Source of the DNA: Acidobacteriota bacterium
GTDB lineage: Bacteria; Acidobacteriota; Thermoanaerobaculia; Multivoradales; JBCCEF01
Direction: 5' to 3'
DNA length: 64,000 nt
NCBI GenBank assembly: GCA_039030395.1
Contig: JBCCEF010000003.1
Coordinates: forward strand, 248,001 to 312,000
The translations under genes and the position numbers were made by a program. Below the pieces are notes generated by a model, which was not told the origin of the DNA, did not search any database, and saw only the letters and a list, made by a program, of their open reading frames with translations. Positions 17,466 to 26,512 of this stretch are shown piece after piece. Within the stretch, counting starts at the first letter, position 1. Each line of letters begins with the position of its first letter.

Positions 17466-18475
17466 CCGGTCTGGTTTTTTTTCTTCCGCACCTTCCGCAG
17501 CACCCACGGCAGCGCAAGGAGCCCCAGGGCCACCGCGAACCACAGCGTCGCCACCCGGATGATGAGGGTGGCCGAGGCGGCGTCGGCGGCGTTGAGGCCT
17601 TGGGCGCCGAGGAGGGCGGCAAGGGTGCCTTCGGAGGCCAGCAGGCCGCCGGGGAGCATGGAGAGGGCGCCGGCCAGGGTGGAGGCGGCGTAGTCGAAGA
17701 GGCTGGCGAAGAGGCCCATCTGCGGCGCGTAGTCCCGCGCCACGACCAGGAATCCCACCGCTTCGGCGCCCCAGGCGACGGCCGAGAGAGCCAGCCCGGC
17801 GGCCATCAGGCGGGGCGACACCAGGGTGCGCAGCAGGTCGTACATCTCTTCGAAATGGTGGACGAAGCGGCGGATCAGGGGCAGGCGGCCGACGGCGTGG
17901 AGCACCGCCAGGGCGCCGCGGCGCCAGGTGAGGAGGCCGCTCGCCGCCAGCACGCAGGCGACGCCGCCCAGGGCGATCCAGCGGCCGCCGGGAAAGGGCA
18001 GGGCGCCGACGGCCAGGAGCAGCACCACTCCGAGGAGGTCCGTCACCCGCTCCGCCAACACCGCCGGCACCACCCGCCGGGCGGGGCCGCCGCCGAGCTG
18101 CCGTACCAGCCAGGCTTTGCCCAGTTCACCGGCCTTGCCGGGGGTCACCGAGAGCACGAATCCCACCAGGAACACCGCCAGGCTGCGGCCCAGGGGCAGC
18201 GACACGCCGAGCGCCGAGAGGTACATCTGCCAGCGTACGAAGCGCAGGACGTAGTTGACCAGCGACAGGCCGAGGACCGGTGCGAGGAGCGCCGGATCGA
18301 AGGACTTGAGGCTGGCCGCCAGGTCCTTGGCGTCGGCGAAGACGGTGAGCCCCACCAGCGCCAGCAGACCCAGCACCGCCGGCAGCAGCAGGCGACGGCC
18401 GAGGTGGTCGAGGTCCGGACGGCTGTCGTCCGGCAGGGCCGGTGATGCCGGATCGGGGGCGTCGAGGGTGGACAT
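17462..18475 (-). CDS. Lysylphosphatidylglycerol synthase TM-region / UPF0104 flippase-like membrane protein
   Basis: 337 aa with about eight hydrophobic segments. It has the family signature region VRWQMYLSALG with FLVGFVLSVTPGKAGELGKAW, typical of the LPG_synthase_TM (YbhN/AglD) family. Members are integral membrane proteins linked to lipid-carrier flipping or sterol/phospholipid modification; there is no attached aminoacyltransferase domain here. Convergent with apgM and overlapping it by 4 bases. DUF362 lies upstream on the same strand. Substrate unknown. Confidence 0.88.
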   Translation of the reverse strand: MSTLDAPDPASPALPDDSRPDLDHLGRRLLLPAVLGLLALVGLTVFADAKDLAASLKSFDPALLAPVLGLSLVNYVLRFVRWQMYLSALGVSLPLGRSLAVFLVGFVLSVTPGKAGELGKAWLVRQLGGGPARRVVPAVLAERVTDLLGVVLLLAVGALPFPGGRWIALGGVACVLAASGLLTWRRGALAVLHAVGRLPLIRRFVHHFEEMYDLLRTLVSPRLMAAGLALSAVAWGAEAVGFLVVARDYAPQMGLFASLFDYAASTLAGALSMLPGGLLASEGTLAALLGAQGLNAADAASATLIIRVATLWFAVALGLLALPWVLRKVRKKKNQTG

Positions 18476-18530
18476 GGTGATTGGGGGGCGGCCCGCCGGC
18501 TGCGGCGGGCCGTTGCCGACGGTGCGTCGA

Positions 18531-19646
18531 CTAGGCCACGGAGCGTTTCTCGTCGGCTTCCGGATAGGTGTCGAACAGCTTCATCCACTGGCTGTTCTTC
18601 TTGTAGTGCTCGATGCGCTTTTTGCCCACCGTCGGGTACCAGGCGTAGTCGTGGTAGAAGGCCGAGCCGAAGACGAAGAAGTAGAGCAGCGGGGTGCGGA
18701 AGAGCAGCTTCTGGATGCCCTTCAGGGGGCCGAACCACACCAGGTCGCCGAAGCGGCTGATCATGTTGTCGCCGACCGAGAAGCGGTAGTTCCAGCCGCT
18801 GATGTCTTCGCCTACCACCTCGATGTCGCGCGGATCGCCGCAGCCGAGGCCGGCTTCGTGGGCCAGGCGGATGTACTTGATGGACATCGGATCGAAGCCC
18901 ATGATCTTGGCGGCCACGGCGTCGATGGCCACCTGGTCGCCGGAGGCCAGCAGGATGTTCTTCTCCTCCGGGATCATGGTGCGCGGCCCGGGGCCGTTAC
19001 CGCAGGTGGTGCCGTCCTTGACGCAGAAGAGTCCCGAATGGATCTCCTTCTGGATGGTCAGTAGATCGACCAGGGTTTCGTGGATATAGGAGTGAGTGTA
19101 GTGCCGGCGAGTGTTCAACAGGCCGCCGAAGGCGTTCTTCATGGCGCCGGTGGTGGTGGTGTAGATGTGGCACTTGACCGTCGGCAGGTGGACGATGTTC
19201 TTGCCGTGGAAGAACTCCGGGATGGTGATGCCGTCGGGATAGATCTTCGGCAGCACCAGCATCTTGCCTTGAGGCTCGTAGCGCTCCCATTTGAGATCGT
19301 CGGCGAAGCAGTTGTAGCGCACCGGCACCTTGTACTGGTCGAGCACCGGCAGGTAGCGGTTGAGGCGCTCGCCCTTCTTCGGGTCCGTCACCACCGTGTT
19401 GTTCTGCACGCACACCAGGTCGTCGTAGCCGTCCGCCCGGAGTTTCTGGATGGTGCCTTCGAGCTGCCACGGAGTGGTGTTGGCCCCCGGGTAGGGGAAA
19501 TGCCAAGAAATATTGTCCTTGAGAATGGTGGTGGCCGCCGGGTCGAGGTAGCTTTTCGCCTCGCCGAGGTCCATGGTGCGGCCGATGTCCTCGAGGACGG
19601 AATCAGGTCGGGTCTTGACGACCGCGACGCGGGCTTTGCTCGTCAT
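18531..19646 (-). CDS. DUF362 domain-containing protein
   Basis: 371 aa. The DUF362 core is seen in NIVHLPTVKCHIYTTTTGAMKNAFGGLL and LLASGDQVAIDAVAAKIMGFDP. There are no CxxCxxC ferredoxin clusters, unlike the Fe-S-fused members of the family. Biochemical role unknown. The start has GGAGAAAG upstream. The gap to the divergent arylsulfotransferase-like gene (107 bp) holds AT-rich sequence (TATTGTATAC) that could serve both promoters. Confidence 0.88.
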   Translation of the reverse strand: MTSKARVAVVKTRPDSVLEDIGRTMDLGEAKSYLDPAATTILKDNISWHFPYPGANTTPWQLEGTIQKLRADGYDDLVCVQNNTVVTDPKKGERLNRYLPVLDQYKVPVRYNCFADDLKWERYEPQGKMLVLPKIYPDGITIPEFFHGKNIVHLPTVKCHIYTTTTGAMKNAFGGLLNTRRHYTHSYIHETLVDLLTIQKEIHSGLFCVKDGTTCGNGPGPRTMIPEEKNILLASGDQVAIDAVAAKIMGFDPMSIKYIRLAHEAGLGCGDPRDIEVVGEDISGWNYRFSVGDNMISRFGDLVWFGPLKGIQKLLFRTPLLYFFVFGSAFYHDYAWYPTVGKKRIEHYKKNSQWMKLFDTYPEADEKRSVA

Positions 19647-19753
19647 GTTTTCTTTCTCCGGCTGAGTCGTCGTCGGGAGGGGCAGCAGCTCGGGCTGCTT
19701 CGAACGACCGGGCTATTGTATACGCGATCAAAGGACGGAGAAGGAGGGTAGGT

Positions 19754-21121
19754 GTGAGACGACGGATCGCGGTGTGGTTGCTCCTCGGGGCAGGGTTGGT
19801 CGCCGTGGCCCTGTGGCTGCGGGAGAGCCCTTGGCCGGGAGGGGAATCAGCCATAGGCGCCGGTGTCGAGGCGCCGCCGGCCGGGCGCTGGCGTCCGCTG
19901 CCGCCGGATCGCCGGACCGCCGGTCCGGATGATGCCGGTCCCGCCTCATCCGCCCGGGGCGACGCCGAAGAGCGGGCGCGGGTGCTCTCCCTGCCCTACG
20001 CGGCAGGGGTGCGCCGGGCGGAGCCGGGCACTGTCGTCGGGGTGGTGGCCTGGGCGCCCGTAGCGGCCTGGCCGGGGGTGAACCTGGAGGTCTCCGGTCA
20101 CGCATCCGAAGCGGTGCTGCGGGCGATGGACGGCGAGGTGCTCCACCGCTGGCGTATGCCCTTCGAGCGGGCCTTTCCGGAGATCGCTCCCAATGCCGAA
20201 ACGGTGTTTTTCCGCCGCGCCGCGCTACGACCTGAGGGCCGCCTGATCGCCCTCTATCAGACCGGCGGCTTGGTGGAACTGGGGCCGCAATCGAACATCG
20301 TGCGGCGCTGTGCCGGCAGCTTCTACAACGATTTCTTCGTGCAGCCGGGCCGGGATGAAGCGAATGGAGACGAAGGCGGCGAGATTTGGTGGTCCCTCGC
20401 CAAGGAGGCGCGGCGGGACGAGGCGGGCCGCGAGGTGCTGGAGGACTTCGTGGTGGCTCTGCGGCCCGGTGAGGGCACAACCGGTGCTTGTGAAGAGCTG
20501 TGGCGGATGTCCGTGCGCCAAGCCCTCTCCGACTCGCCCTTCGCGGCCGTCCTCGAGCCGCGTCGCGCCGAAGGCGACGTCTTCCACTCGAACACGATCG
20601 AGGTGTTCGACGGCTCCCTGGCCGATGCGTCGCCGCTGTTTGCCGCCGGTAATGTCCTCGTCTCCCTGCGGGAGATCAGCACCGTCGCGGTGCTCGACGG
20701 CGCCACGGGCCGGGCGCTGTGGGCGCAGCGCGGCCCTTGGCGGCTGCAGCACCAGCCGACGCCCCACAGGGGCGATTCCGGTGGCGGCCGGCTGCTCATC
20801 TTCGATAATCGCGGGGCGCCGGAGGGCTCCCGCTTGCTGGAGATCGAACTACCGGGCGGTGAGGTGGTCTGGCGGTGGCAGGCGGATCCACCGCGCGCCT
20901 TTTCCACACCGGAGGCCGGGTCCGTCGAGCGGTTGCCCAACGGCAACCTGCTGGTCACCGAGTCGGAACGCGGAAGGGCTTTCGAACTGAGCCCCGGCGG
21001 ACAGGTGGTGTGGGACTTCCAAACGCCCCATCGGGCCGGCCGCGACAACGGCCTCGTCGCTACCCTGATGGAGGTGGTGCGCTACCCTGCGGCGCTGTGG
21101 GAGCCGCCGCGGGACGAATAG
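19754..21121 (+). CDS. Arylsulfotransferase (ASST)-like exported protein
   Basis: 455 aa from a GTG with GGAGG upstream. An N-terminal signal/anchor (RRRIAVWLLLGAGLVAVALWL) is followed by a beta-propeller typical of ASST family proteins: DVFHSNTIEVFDG, AGNVLVSLREISTVAVLD, LQHQPTPHRGD with LLIFDNRG, and LPNGNLLVTESERGRAFELSPGG. The histidines in the HSN and QHQPT motifs correspond to the active-site region of the family. A real sulfotransferase acts by a covalent His intermediate, but many relatives are only structural, so activity is uncertain. Confidence 0.8.
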   Translation: MRRRIAVWLLLGAGLVAVALWLRESPWPGGESAIGAGVEAPPAGRWRPLPPDRRTAGPDDAGPASSARGDAEERARVLSLPYAAGVRRAEPGTVVGVVAWAPVAAWPGVNLEVSGHASEAVLRAMDGEVLHRWRMPFERAFPEIAPNAETVFFRRAALRPEGRLIALYQTGGLVELGPQSNIVRRCAGSFYNDFFVQPGRDEANGDEGGEIWWSLAKEARRDEAGREVLEDFVVALRPGEGTTGACEELWRMSVRQALSDSPFAAVLEPRRAEGDVFHSNTIEVFDGSLADASPLFAAGNVLVSLREISTVAVLDGATGRALWAQRGPWRLQHQPTPHRGDSGGGRLLIFDNRGAPEGSRLLEIELPGGEVVWRWQADPPRAFSTPEAGSVERLPNGNLLVTESERGRAFELSPGGQVVWDFQTPHRAGRDNGLVATLMEVVRYPAALWEPPRDE

Positions 21122-21125
21122 CCGG

Positions 21126-22232
21126 TCAGGACGAAAAGAAGGCAGCGATCGCTTCGCACACCTCGTCGACTTCGTCGGCGGTGATCTCCGGAAACATCGG
21201 CAGGCAGACGAGTTCTTCGGCGGCCCGCTCGGCCACCGGCAGGGAAGCGCTGGCCGAGGCGGTGCCGGTGAAGGCCGGCTGGTGGTGGAGCGGCGAAGGG
21301 TAGTGGATGGAAGTGCCGATCTTCCGGCCGGTCAGGAACTGGATCAGATCGCTCCGGCGCCCGCTGCCCACCGCCATCTGGTGGTACACGCAGAGGGCGT
21401 CTGGGGGGTCCTCCGGGAAGCTCAGGTCGCCCACTCCGGCGAGGTTCTCCCGGTAGCTGCGGGCGGCTAGGCGGCGGGCTTCGTTGTCGGCATCGAGCAG
21501 CGGCAGGCGGCAGTTGAGGACCGCTGCCTGCAGACTGTCGAGGCGGCTGTTGGTGCCGATCTCCAGGTGGTGGTAGCGCCCTTCCTGGCCGTGGTTTGCG
21601 ATCCGCCGCACCCGTTCGAGGAGGGCGCCGTCCGGGCCGGTCACAGCGCCACCGTCACCGAAGCAACCGAGGTTCTTGGACGGGTAGAAGCTCCACGCGG
21701 CAAGGGTGCCCAAGGTGCCGACGGCGCGGTCCCGCCAGCGGGCGCCCTGCGCCTGGGCGGCGTCCTCGAGCAGCCATAGGTCGTGGCGCTCGCAGAGCTC
21801 GCCGAGGGCGGTGATGTCGCAGGGGCGGCCGTAGAGGTGGACGCCGACGATGCCGACGGTGCGGGCGGTCACCGCCTGGCCGGCGCTCGCCGGGTCGAGG
21901 TTGTAGGTCCTTGGATCGACATCCGCGAAAACCGGGGTGGCGCCTACCAGGGAGACCGCTTCGGCGGTGGCGAAGAAGGTGAAGGCGGGCACGATCACCT
22001 CGTCGCCGGGCTTCACCCCGAGGGCCCGCAGGGCGACCACCAGGGCGTCCGTTCCGTTGGCCACCCCGACGCAGCCGGCGGCGCCGAGCCACTGGGTGAA
22101 GGCCTCCTCGAAGGAGCGCACCTCCGGTCCCAGCACGAAGGCTCCGCTGTCCAACACCTCCTGCCAGCGGGCGGTCACTTCCTGGGCGACCCGCTGCTTG
22201 GCGCGGGCGAGATCGAAGTAGGGAACGGCCAT
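21126..22232 (-). CDS. DegT/DnrJ/EryC1/StrS-family PLP aminotransferase
   Basis: 368 aa. A PLP-dependent sugar aminotransferase, probably making an amino sugar nucleotide for surface glycans. Motifs: VPYFDLARAK at the N-terminus, CVGVANGTDALVVALRALGVKPGDEVIVPAFTF, LLEDAAQAQGA, and the PLP lysine in SFYPSKNLGCFGDGG. The start ATG at 22232 has CAGGAG upstream. The antisense frame stays open beyond it, but that is a shadow. The next gene on the strand is a membrane glycosyltransferase, which fits a glycan role. Confidence 0.92.
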   Translation of the reverse strand: MAVPYFDLARAKQRVAQEVTARWQEVLDSGAFVLGPEVRSFEEAFTQWLGAAGCVGVANGTDALVVALRALGVKPGDEVIVPAFTFFATAEAVSLVGATPVFADVDPRTYNLDPASAGQAVTARTVGIVGVHLYGRPCDITALGELCERHDLWLLEDAAQAQGARWRDRAVGTLGTLAAWSFYPSKNLGCFGDGGAVTGPDGALLERVRRIANHGQEGRYHHLEIGTNSRLDSLQAAVLNCRLPLLDADNEARRLAARSYRENLAGVGDLSFPEDPPDALCVYHQMAVGSGRRSDLIQFLTGRKIGTSIHYPSPLHHQPAFTGTASASASLPVAERAAEELVCLPMFPEITADEVDEVCEAIAAFFSS

Positions 22233-22267
22233 GGGAATTCTCCTGTCCGGCGGGGTGAGTCGGGCGA

Positions 22268-23908
22268 TCAGTTTAGCGGTTCGGGCGGCGTCGCACCGGA
22301 CGACGGCGTCGACGGCGTAGCGCGACGAAGGAAGATCTCGGGCCGGGTCCACGGGGTGGTAGCGACGACGATGCGGTCGGAACCCAAGGTGATGTTGCCC
22401 GGCACCTCCACCACGAAGAGCACCGGGAACTCCTCCGGGCGATCCTCCAGAACCCGGAACCAGGTGTCGAAGACGAGCAACAGATCCGGCCGCTGTCGCT
22501 CCAGAAACGACTCCATGCCGGCCCGCCCGATGGGATCCGCCGGGCCACGGGCGGAGCGCACCGCCCGCTGCACTTCCGGCGTGGCGATGCCGGCCAGGTC
22601 GACCAGGCGGTTGGGGGTGAAGAACCCGAAGGCCCCGATGTCCTGCACCGCCAGGACAGCGTCGGGGTGAACCTCCGCGCGCACCCAGGCGGCGAGGGTG
22701 AGGTCGCCGTCGCGCACGTTTGCCACGTTCTGGGCGAAGCGGCCGGCGCCTTGTGCCAAGGCGCCTAGGGTGGGGATGAGCAGCAGGGCCGCCAGCAGCG
22801 CCCGCAGGGGAATGGCGAGCCGCCCCAGGTGGAGGGCCGGACCGACCCGTTTCGCCAACCGCTCCCCGGCCAGCACCGCCAGTACCGCGGCGACCGGGAA
22901 GAGCGGAAAGAAGTAGCGCCCGAAGTTGCCCACCAGCGGCCGGCCGGAGGCGCTCAGCACCGAGTAGGCTAGCGGCAGGGCGATCCACCACAGACCTGGC
23001 AGCAGGCCCGGGTGGCGGCGTCCGGCGACGCGCTCGAAAAGCAGGGCGGTGCCGACCAGGGCGAGCACCGTCATCGCCGGCTGCGGCCGGAAGAGGATGC
23101 CGAAAACGGTATCGAGGTAGGCGGTGCTCGGCAGCCAATGATCCGGCTCCACCTTGGCGCCGAAGGTGGTCGGCAGGGCTTGGCCGCCGACCCAGCGCAG
23201 GGCGAGGAGGGCCGGCGCCAGGGCCACCAGGGCTGGCAGCAATCCGCCGAGGATCGGGCCGCCGGGCCAGCGCAGGCGGGCGCTGGAATCGCTCGTCGGC
23301 AGCTCGAAGGAGCGGTCGAAGGCCGCCAGCAGCAACAGCAGGAAGCCCTCCGGCCGGGCCATGGCGGCGAGGGCCAGCACGGCGAAGGCGAGCGGTGGCA
23401 GATCCGGCTCCAGCCGCTCCCGGGCGTGGCGCGCCATGCCCGCGACGGACAGGAAGGTAAAGAGGCAGATCTCCATGCCCGAGAGGGCAGACCAGGCCAT
23501 CCAGGAGGTGAGGGCTACCAGGGCGCCCGCCACCCAGGCGGCGACTTGGCCTACGCCGTGCCGGTGGGCGAGCCGCACCGTCGCCGACAGGCTCGCCAGG
23601 TGAAAAAAGATCGCCGCCACGGTGGGCCACAGGACGGGGTGTCCCGGCAGCAGGGTCAGCAGCGCCAGCAGGGCCGTCCACAGCGGTGAGGTGGAGCCGG
23701 CGACGGGTTCGCCGGGGTTGTAGGACAGTCCGAAGCCCGCGGCCAGATTCTCAGCGAAGGTCAGATGGATCCAGGTGTCGTCGAGGGGAAACCCCACCTC
23801 GCCGGACAGCAGCATCCATTCGCTGGCGAAGTAGCCGGCCACCACCAGCAGTCCCAAGGCCCAAAGTGCGAAGGTGGGGATCCAGGCGGTTCGGCTCAGG
23901 TTGGGCAT
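22268..23908 (-). CDS. Polytopic membrane protein, GT39/GT83-like glycosyltransferase or related
   Basis: 546 aa with ten or more predicted transmembrane helices. The first extracytoplasmic loop carries the acidic pair DDTWIHLTFAENLAAG, like the DD/DE motif of GT-C fold enzymes that use polyprenyl-phosphate sugars. The C-terminal 130 residues form a soluble domain (AVLAVQDIGAFGFFTPNRLVDLAGIATPE). The start ATG at 23908 follows a 143-bp divergent region shared with the M20 peptidase gene. Donor and acceptor unknown. Confidence 0.8.
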   Translation of the reverse strand: MPNLSRTAWIPTFALWALGLLVVAGYFASEWMLLSGEVGFPLDDTWIHLTFAENLAAGFGLSYNPGEPVAGSTSPLWTALLALLTLLPGHPVLWPTVAAIFFHLASLSATVRLAHRHGVGQVAAWVAGALVALTSWMAWSALSGMEICLFTFLSVAGMARHARERLEPDLPPLAFAVLALAAMARPEGFLLLLLAAFDRSFELPTSDSSARLRWPGGPILGGLLPALVALAPALLALRWVGGQALPTTFGAKVEPDHWLPSTAYLDTVFGILFRPQPAMTVLALVGTALLFERVAGRRHPGLLPGLWWIALPLAYSVLSASGRPLVGNFGRYFFPLFPVAAVLAVLAGERLAKRVGPALHLGRLAIPLRALLAALLLIPTLGALAQGAGRFAQNVANVRDGDLTLAAWVRAEVHPDAVLAVQDIGAFGFFTPNRLVDLAGIATPEVQRAVRSARGPADPIGRAGMESFLERQRPDLLLVFDTWFRVLEDRPEEFPVLFVVEVPGNITLGSDRIVVATTPWTRPEIFLRRATPSTPSSGATPPEPLN

Positions 23909-24052
23909 GGTCGTCGGCGGTCCCTTGAGAAAGCGCCGGCAGTTTACAGGGTAGGGCCCGGTCCCGCAGCCGTGTCCGTTCAGGAGAGCCGCTTCTGCTG
24001 CTAGGATCTGCGGCGCTCCGGGGCGGCCCGCCGCCGCGCCGGGTGGCTCACC

Positions 24053-25528
24053 ATGAACCGAATCTCGGAACTCACTCGCCGCCGCCGCAATAGCGCCCGG
24101 CTGGCGTTGTACGTCAGCCTGCTGCTGGTGGGGCTGATCGGCGTCGGGCTCTTCGCCTGGATCCAGAATCTGCTGGCGATACGTGATTTCAAGGCCTGGA
24201 GCGAGGCGGACTTCGAAGGCCATCCGGCGGTTGTCCTGCTGCAGGAGTACATCGCCATCGATACCAGCACGCCGGACGGCAATGCCGCCGCCGGGGCGGA
24301 GTTCCTGGCGGCGGAGCTGGCCGAGGCCGGCATTCCCTCGACCCTCGAGCGGGTCGGCGCGACGGACGCTAATTTGTGGGCGATCCTCGAGGGGGACGAT
24401 CCCCGGGCGGTGGTGTTCCATCACCATATCGATGTCGACCCGGTGTCCGATCTCTCGGTTTGGAAGTTCCCACCTTTCGAGGGCACCCTCTCCGGACCGT
24501 GGCTCTACGGCCGTGGCGCCTTCGATATGAAGAGCGTCGCCGTCGCCCAGCTCGAAGCCTTCCGGGAAGTCGCCCGCCGGGCCGCCGAAAGCGGCGAGCG
24601 GCCGGCCCGCACGCTCATTTTTCTCGCCACCTCCGGCGAGGAGATCGGCAGCGACCTGGGGATGCGATGGCTGTTGTCCCAGCGCCCGGAGCTGACCGAA
24701 CGCTTCGCGGTGGTGCTCACCGAGGGCGGCGCCGTCGAAGGCCGTTCCGAAGACGACGTCAAGTACTGGGGAACGGAATTCGTCCAAAAGCGGGTGGTGA
24801 GTGTTCACCTGTGCAGCGACCGTCGGCAACGCCTCGAAGACTTGCGCCGAGAGCTCATTGCCGAGGGTCGGCCTTCGACCGGGTTGGTGATCTCTCCGGA
24901 ACTGGAGGTCTTTCTGGAGCACTACGCGGAAACTCGCGACCGCGATGATTGGGTGCAACTGTTGGCGGCGCCGCGGCGCTTGGTGCACGATGTGCTGGCC
25001 TTCGAGCAACTGCCCGGCTATCTGCAGTCGATGTTCCGCAACGAGGCGGTGCCGTTTCCGGTCGAAGAGGTGAACGGCGGTTTCGAGATGCGGGTGGCGC
25101 TGCAGCTCGCTCCCGGAGCCGATCCGCAATCGGCCTTCGAGGCGCTGCTGCCGCCTTGGCGAACCCACGGGCTGGGCCTCTGGGTCGAGAACGACGGCGC
25201 CGCCGACGCCGGCAGTTCGGCGGATCATTGGATCCTCGACGACATCGAACGGGTGATCGATCGGCACTATCCGGGGGTCCCTCAGGGGCCTCTGTTTCTT
25301 CCCTGGACGATGACCGACGCCCGCTTCTTGCGGGCGAAGGGCATCGCGGCCTACGGCTTCTCGCCCTTCATGGTGCTGACGCCGGAGGTGCTCAACCTGG
25401 TCGCCCGGGGCACCGTCAACGAGCGCATCGCCCTGCCCGGCTACGTCGAAGGGGTGGAGATCTATCGTGACCTGGCTCTCCACCTGGCCGGTTTCGAGAG
25501 CGCTTCCGAAGCGATTGACAAAAAGTGA
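24053..25528 (+). CDS. Membrane-anchored M20-family metallopeptidase
   Basis: 491 aa. An N-terminal anchor helix (residues about 18-40) is followed by an M20 catalytic domain. Zn ligands and catalytic residues are visible: VFHHHIDVDP (metal His and Asp), GRGAFDMKS (bridging Asp), TSGEE with E196/E197 as catalytic base and ligand, and a C-terminal YGFSPFMVL region. The dimerisation-domain GGHGS motif of typical M20 enzymes, present in the paralogue at 26513, is replaced here (VVSVHLCSDRRQ), so substrate or oligomerisation may differ. First gene of the first M20-pilin unit. Confidence 0.85.
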   Translation: MNRISELTRRRRNSARLALYVSLLLVGLIGVGLFAWIQNLLAIRDFKAWSEADFEGHPAVVLLQEYIAIDTSTPDGNAAAGAEFLAAELAEAGIPSTLERVGATDANLWAILEGDDPRAVVFHHHIDVDPVSDLSVWKFPPFEGTLSGPWLYGRGAFDMKSVAVAQLEAFREVARRAAESGERPARTLIFLATSGEEIGSDLGMRWLLSQRPELTERFAVVLTEGGAVEGRSEDDVKYWGTEFVQKRVVSVHLCSDRRQRLEDLRRELIAEGRPSTGLVISPELEVFLEHYAETRDRDDWVQLLAAPRRLVHDVLAFEQLPGYLQSMFRNEAVPFPVEEVNGGFEMRVALQLAPGADPQSAFEALLPPWRTHGLGLWVENDGAADAGSSADHWILDDIERVIDRHYPGVPQGPLFLPWTMTDARFLRAKGIAAYGFSPFMVLTPEVLNLVARGTVNERIALPGYVEGVEIYRDLALHLAGFESASEAIDKK

Positions 25529-25604
25529 CACTCGGCCGACGAGCAGCGTCACAGTTTCGTAGGAAGAGATGGTGTGGGTCCGCCATTTGCGGGCCTTTTG
25601 GACT

Positions 25605-25621
25605 TGGCACAGTCCATGCTT
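25605..25621 (+). promoter_or_regulatory. Sigma54-type promoter of pilin 1 (TGGCAC-N5-ATGCT)
   Basis: TTGGCACAGTCCATGCTT has GG at 25606-25607 and GC at 25618-25619, separated by exactly 10 bases, with the -24 element TGGCAC perfect. It lies 106 bases before the pilin ATG. Tandem TGACA motifs (25517-25521 and 25527-25531) upstream could be activator sites. Confidence 0.7.
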
Positions 25622-25711
25622 TGTAGGACACCCGAAGCGGTATCGATGGCACCTTGAAGCCGGAACGTTCTGGGCTGGTCGCCACGAGTAATCATAAGGA
25701 GGATTGATCTA

Positions 25712-26251
25712 ATGTTGAGTAAACTGACTCGCAAGCGGCAGCGCGGTTTCACCCTGATCGAGCTGCTGATCGTCGTCGCCATCATCGGCATCATCGCCGC
25801 CCTGCTGGTTCCCAACTTCATCGACGCGCTGCAGAAGGCCAAGCAGAAGCGCACCGTCGCCGATGAGCGCGACTGGGGCGTCGCCGCCATGTCCTGGCTG
25901 ACCGATCAGGTCGGTGCCGCCGCCGCCGGCGCGAACACCACCGTCAACCTGGGCGACTGGTCCGGCAACTCGAGCCTCGCCGCCATTCGTAGCGCCCTGG
26001 TGCCGCGCTACATTCAGGACGTCCCGCCCCGCGACGGCTGGAAGAACACCTTCGCCTACGAGTTGGATATTGACAACCCCCTCGCCGAGCGCGTGATGAT
26101 CGTCGGTAGCGGCGGCCGCGATGGCCGGAGCTCCGCGATCTCGCTCTCCGGCACGATCACCGTCGGCAACTTCGACCCGACGGACTACGATCAGAACATC
26201 CTCTGGGCGGACGGTTACTTCCTGCGTTGGCCTGAGAAGGTCGACCCCTGA
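25712..26251 (+). CDS. Type IV pilin / GspG-like pseudopilin, paralogue 1
   Basis: 179 aa. The prepilin leader is short and basic (MLSKLTRKRQRG) with the cleavage site G|FTLIELLIVVAIIGIIAALLVPNF. Phe is the N-terminal residue and Glu5 is present. The C-terminal globular domain ends in DPTDYDQNILWADGYFLRWP, shared with paralogue 2 at 28070. The start has AAGGAGG upstream. The prepilin peptidase at 31021 is the likely processing enzyme. A perfect rho-independent terminator follows at 26286. Called a major pilin because of its dedicated promoter and terminator; the GspG alternative cannot be excluded. Confidence 0.9.
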   Translation: MLSKLTRKRQRGFTLIELLIVVAIIGIIAALLVPNFIDALQKAKQKRTVADERDWGVAAMSWLTDQVGAAAAGANTTVNLGDWSGNSSLAAIRSALVPRYIQDVPPRDGWKNTFAYELDIDNPLAERVMIVGSGGRDGRSSAISLSGTITVGNFDPTDYDQNILWADGYFLRWPEKVDP

Positions 26252-26285
26252 TTCGATTCCTTACAGGTTTCGTTGAGTAATCTGT

Positions 26286-26317
26286 CGAGGGTACCTTCGG
26301 GTACCCTCGTTTTTGTT
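26286..26317 (+). terminator. Rho-independent terminator after pilin 1
   Basis: A ten-base-pair perfect stem, CGAGGGTACC and GGTACCCTCG, with a TTCG tetraloop, is followed by TTTTTGTTTG. It lies 34 bases after the pilin stop. One of the strongest intrinsic terminators in the window. Confidence 0.92.
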
Positions 26318-26319
26318 TG

Positions 26320-26500
26320 TACGAGTCCTTGTTTCTCACCAAGTTCTACTGCGAGAACGTATGCACCAGTATTTGCGGCGCCCTTTGTCCGCTCCTCGAC
26401 GTACTTCGAGTACGCCTGCGTCGCTCCGAAGACAAGAGTCCTTGCAGCTACTGGCACCTACGTCCATTCGCTACGAACTTGGTGAGAAGCAAGGCCTGAC
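26320..26500. repeat. Family-1 palindromic intergenic element, copy 3
   Basis: The arms CTTGTTTCTCACCAAGTTC and GAACTTGGTGAGAAGCAAG are inverted copies. The centre contains GACGTACTTCGAGTACGCC, a perfect palindrome around CTTCGAG. Blocks GCTCCTCGACGTACT, CTGCGTCGCT and GCAGCTAC are shared with copies 1 and 2. Unlike those copies the outer CTAG is not preserved. It sits between the pilin 1 terminator and the second M20 gene. Confidence 0.8.
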
Positions 26501-26512
26501 GAGATTCTCTCG

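Noticed and set aside
17372-18445. 357-aa plus-strand ORF
   Set aside because: Antisense to the flippase-like membrane protein; Gln/His/Glu-rich composition typical of reversed Leu/Ala-rich membrane genes.
22232-23681. Minus-strand extension of the aminotransferase ORF to 851 aa
   Set aside because: The added 480 residues lie in another frame of the membrane glycosyltransferase gene and are Arg/Gly/Pro-rich as in shadows. The aminotransferase starts at 22232 with a ribosome-binding site.
23909-25552. Minus-strand extension of the membrane glycosyltransferase ORF to 1094 aa
   Set aside because: It runs antisense through the M20 peptidase gene, which has clear catalytic motifs. The extra part has no family motifs, and a good ATG lies at 23908.
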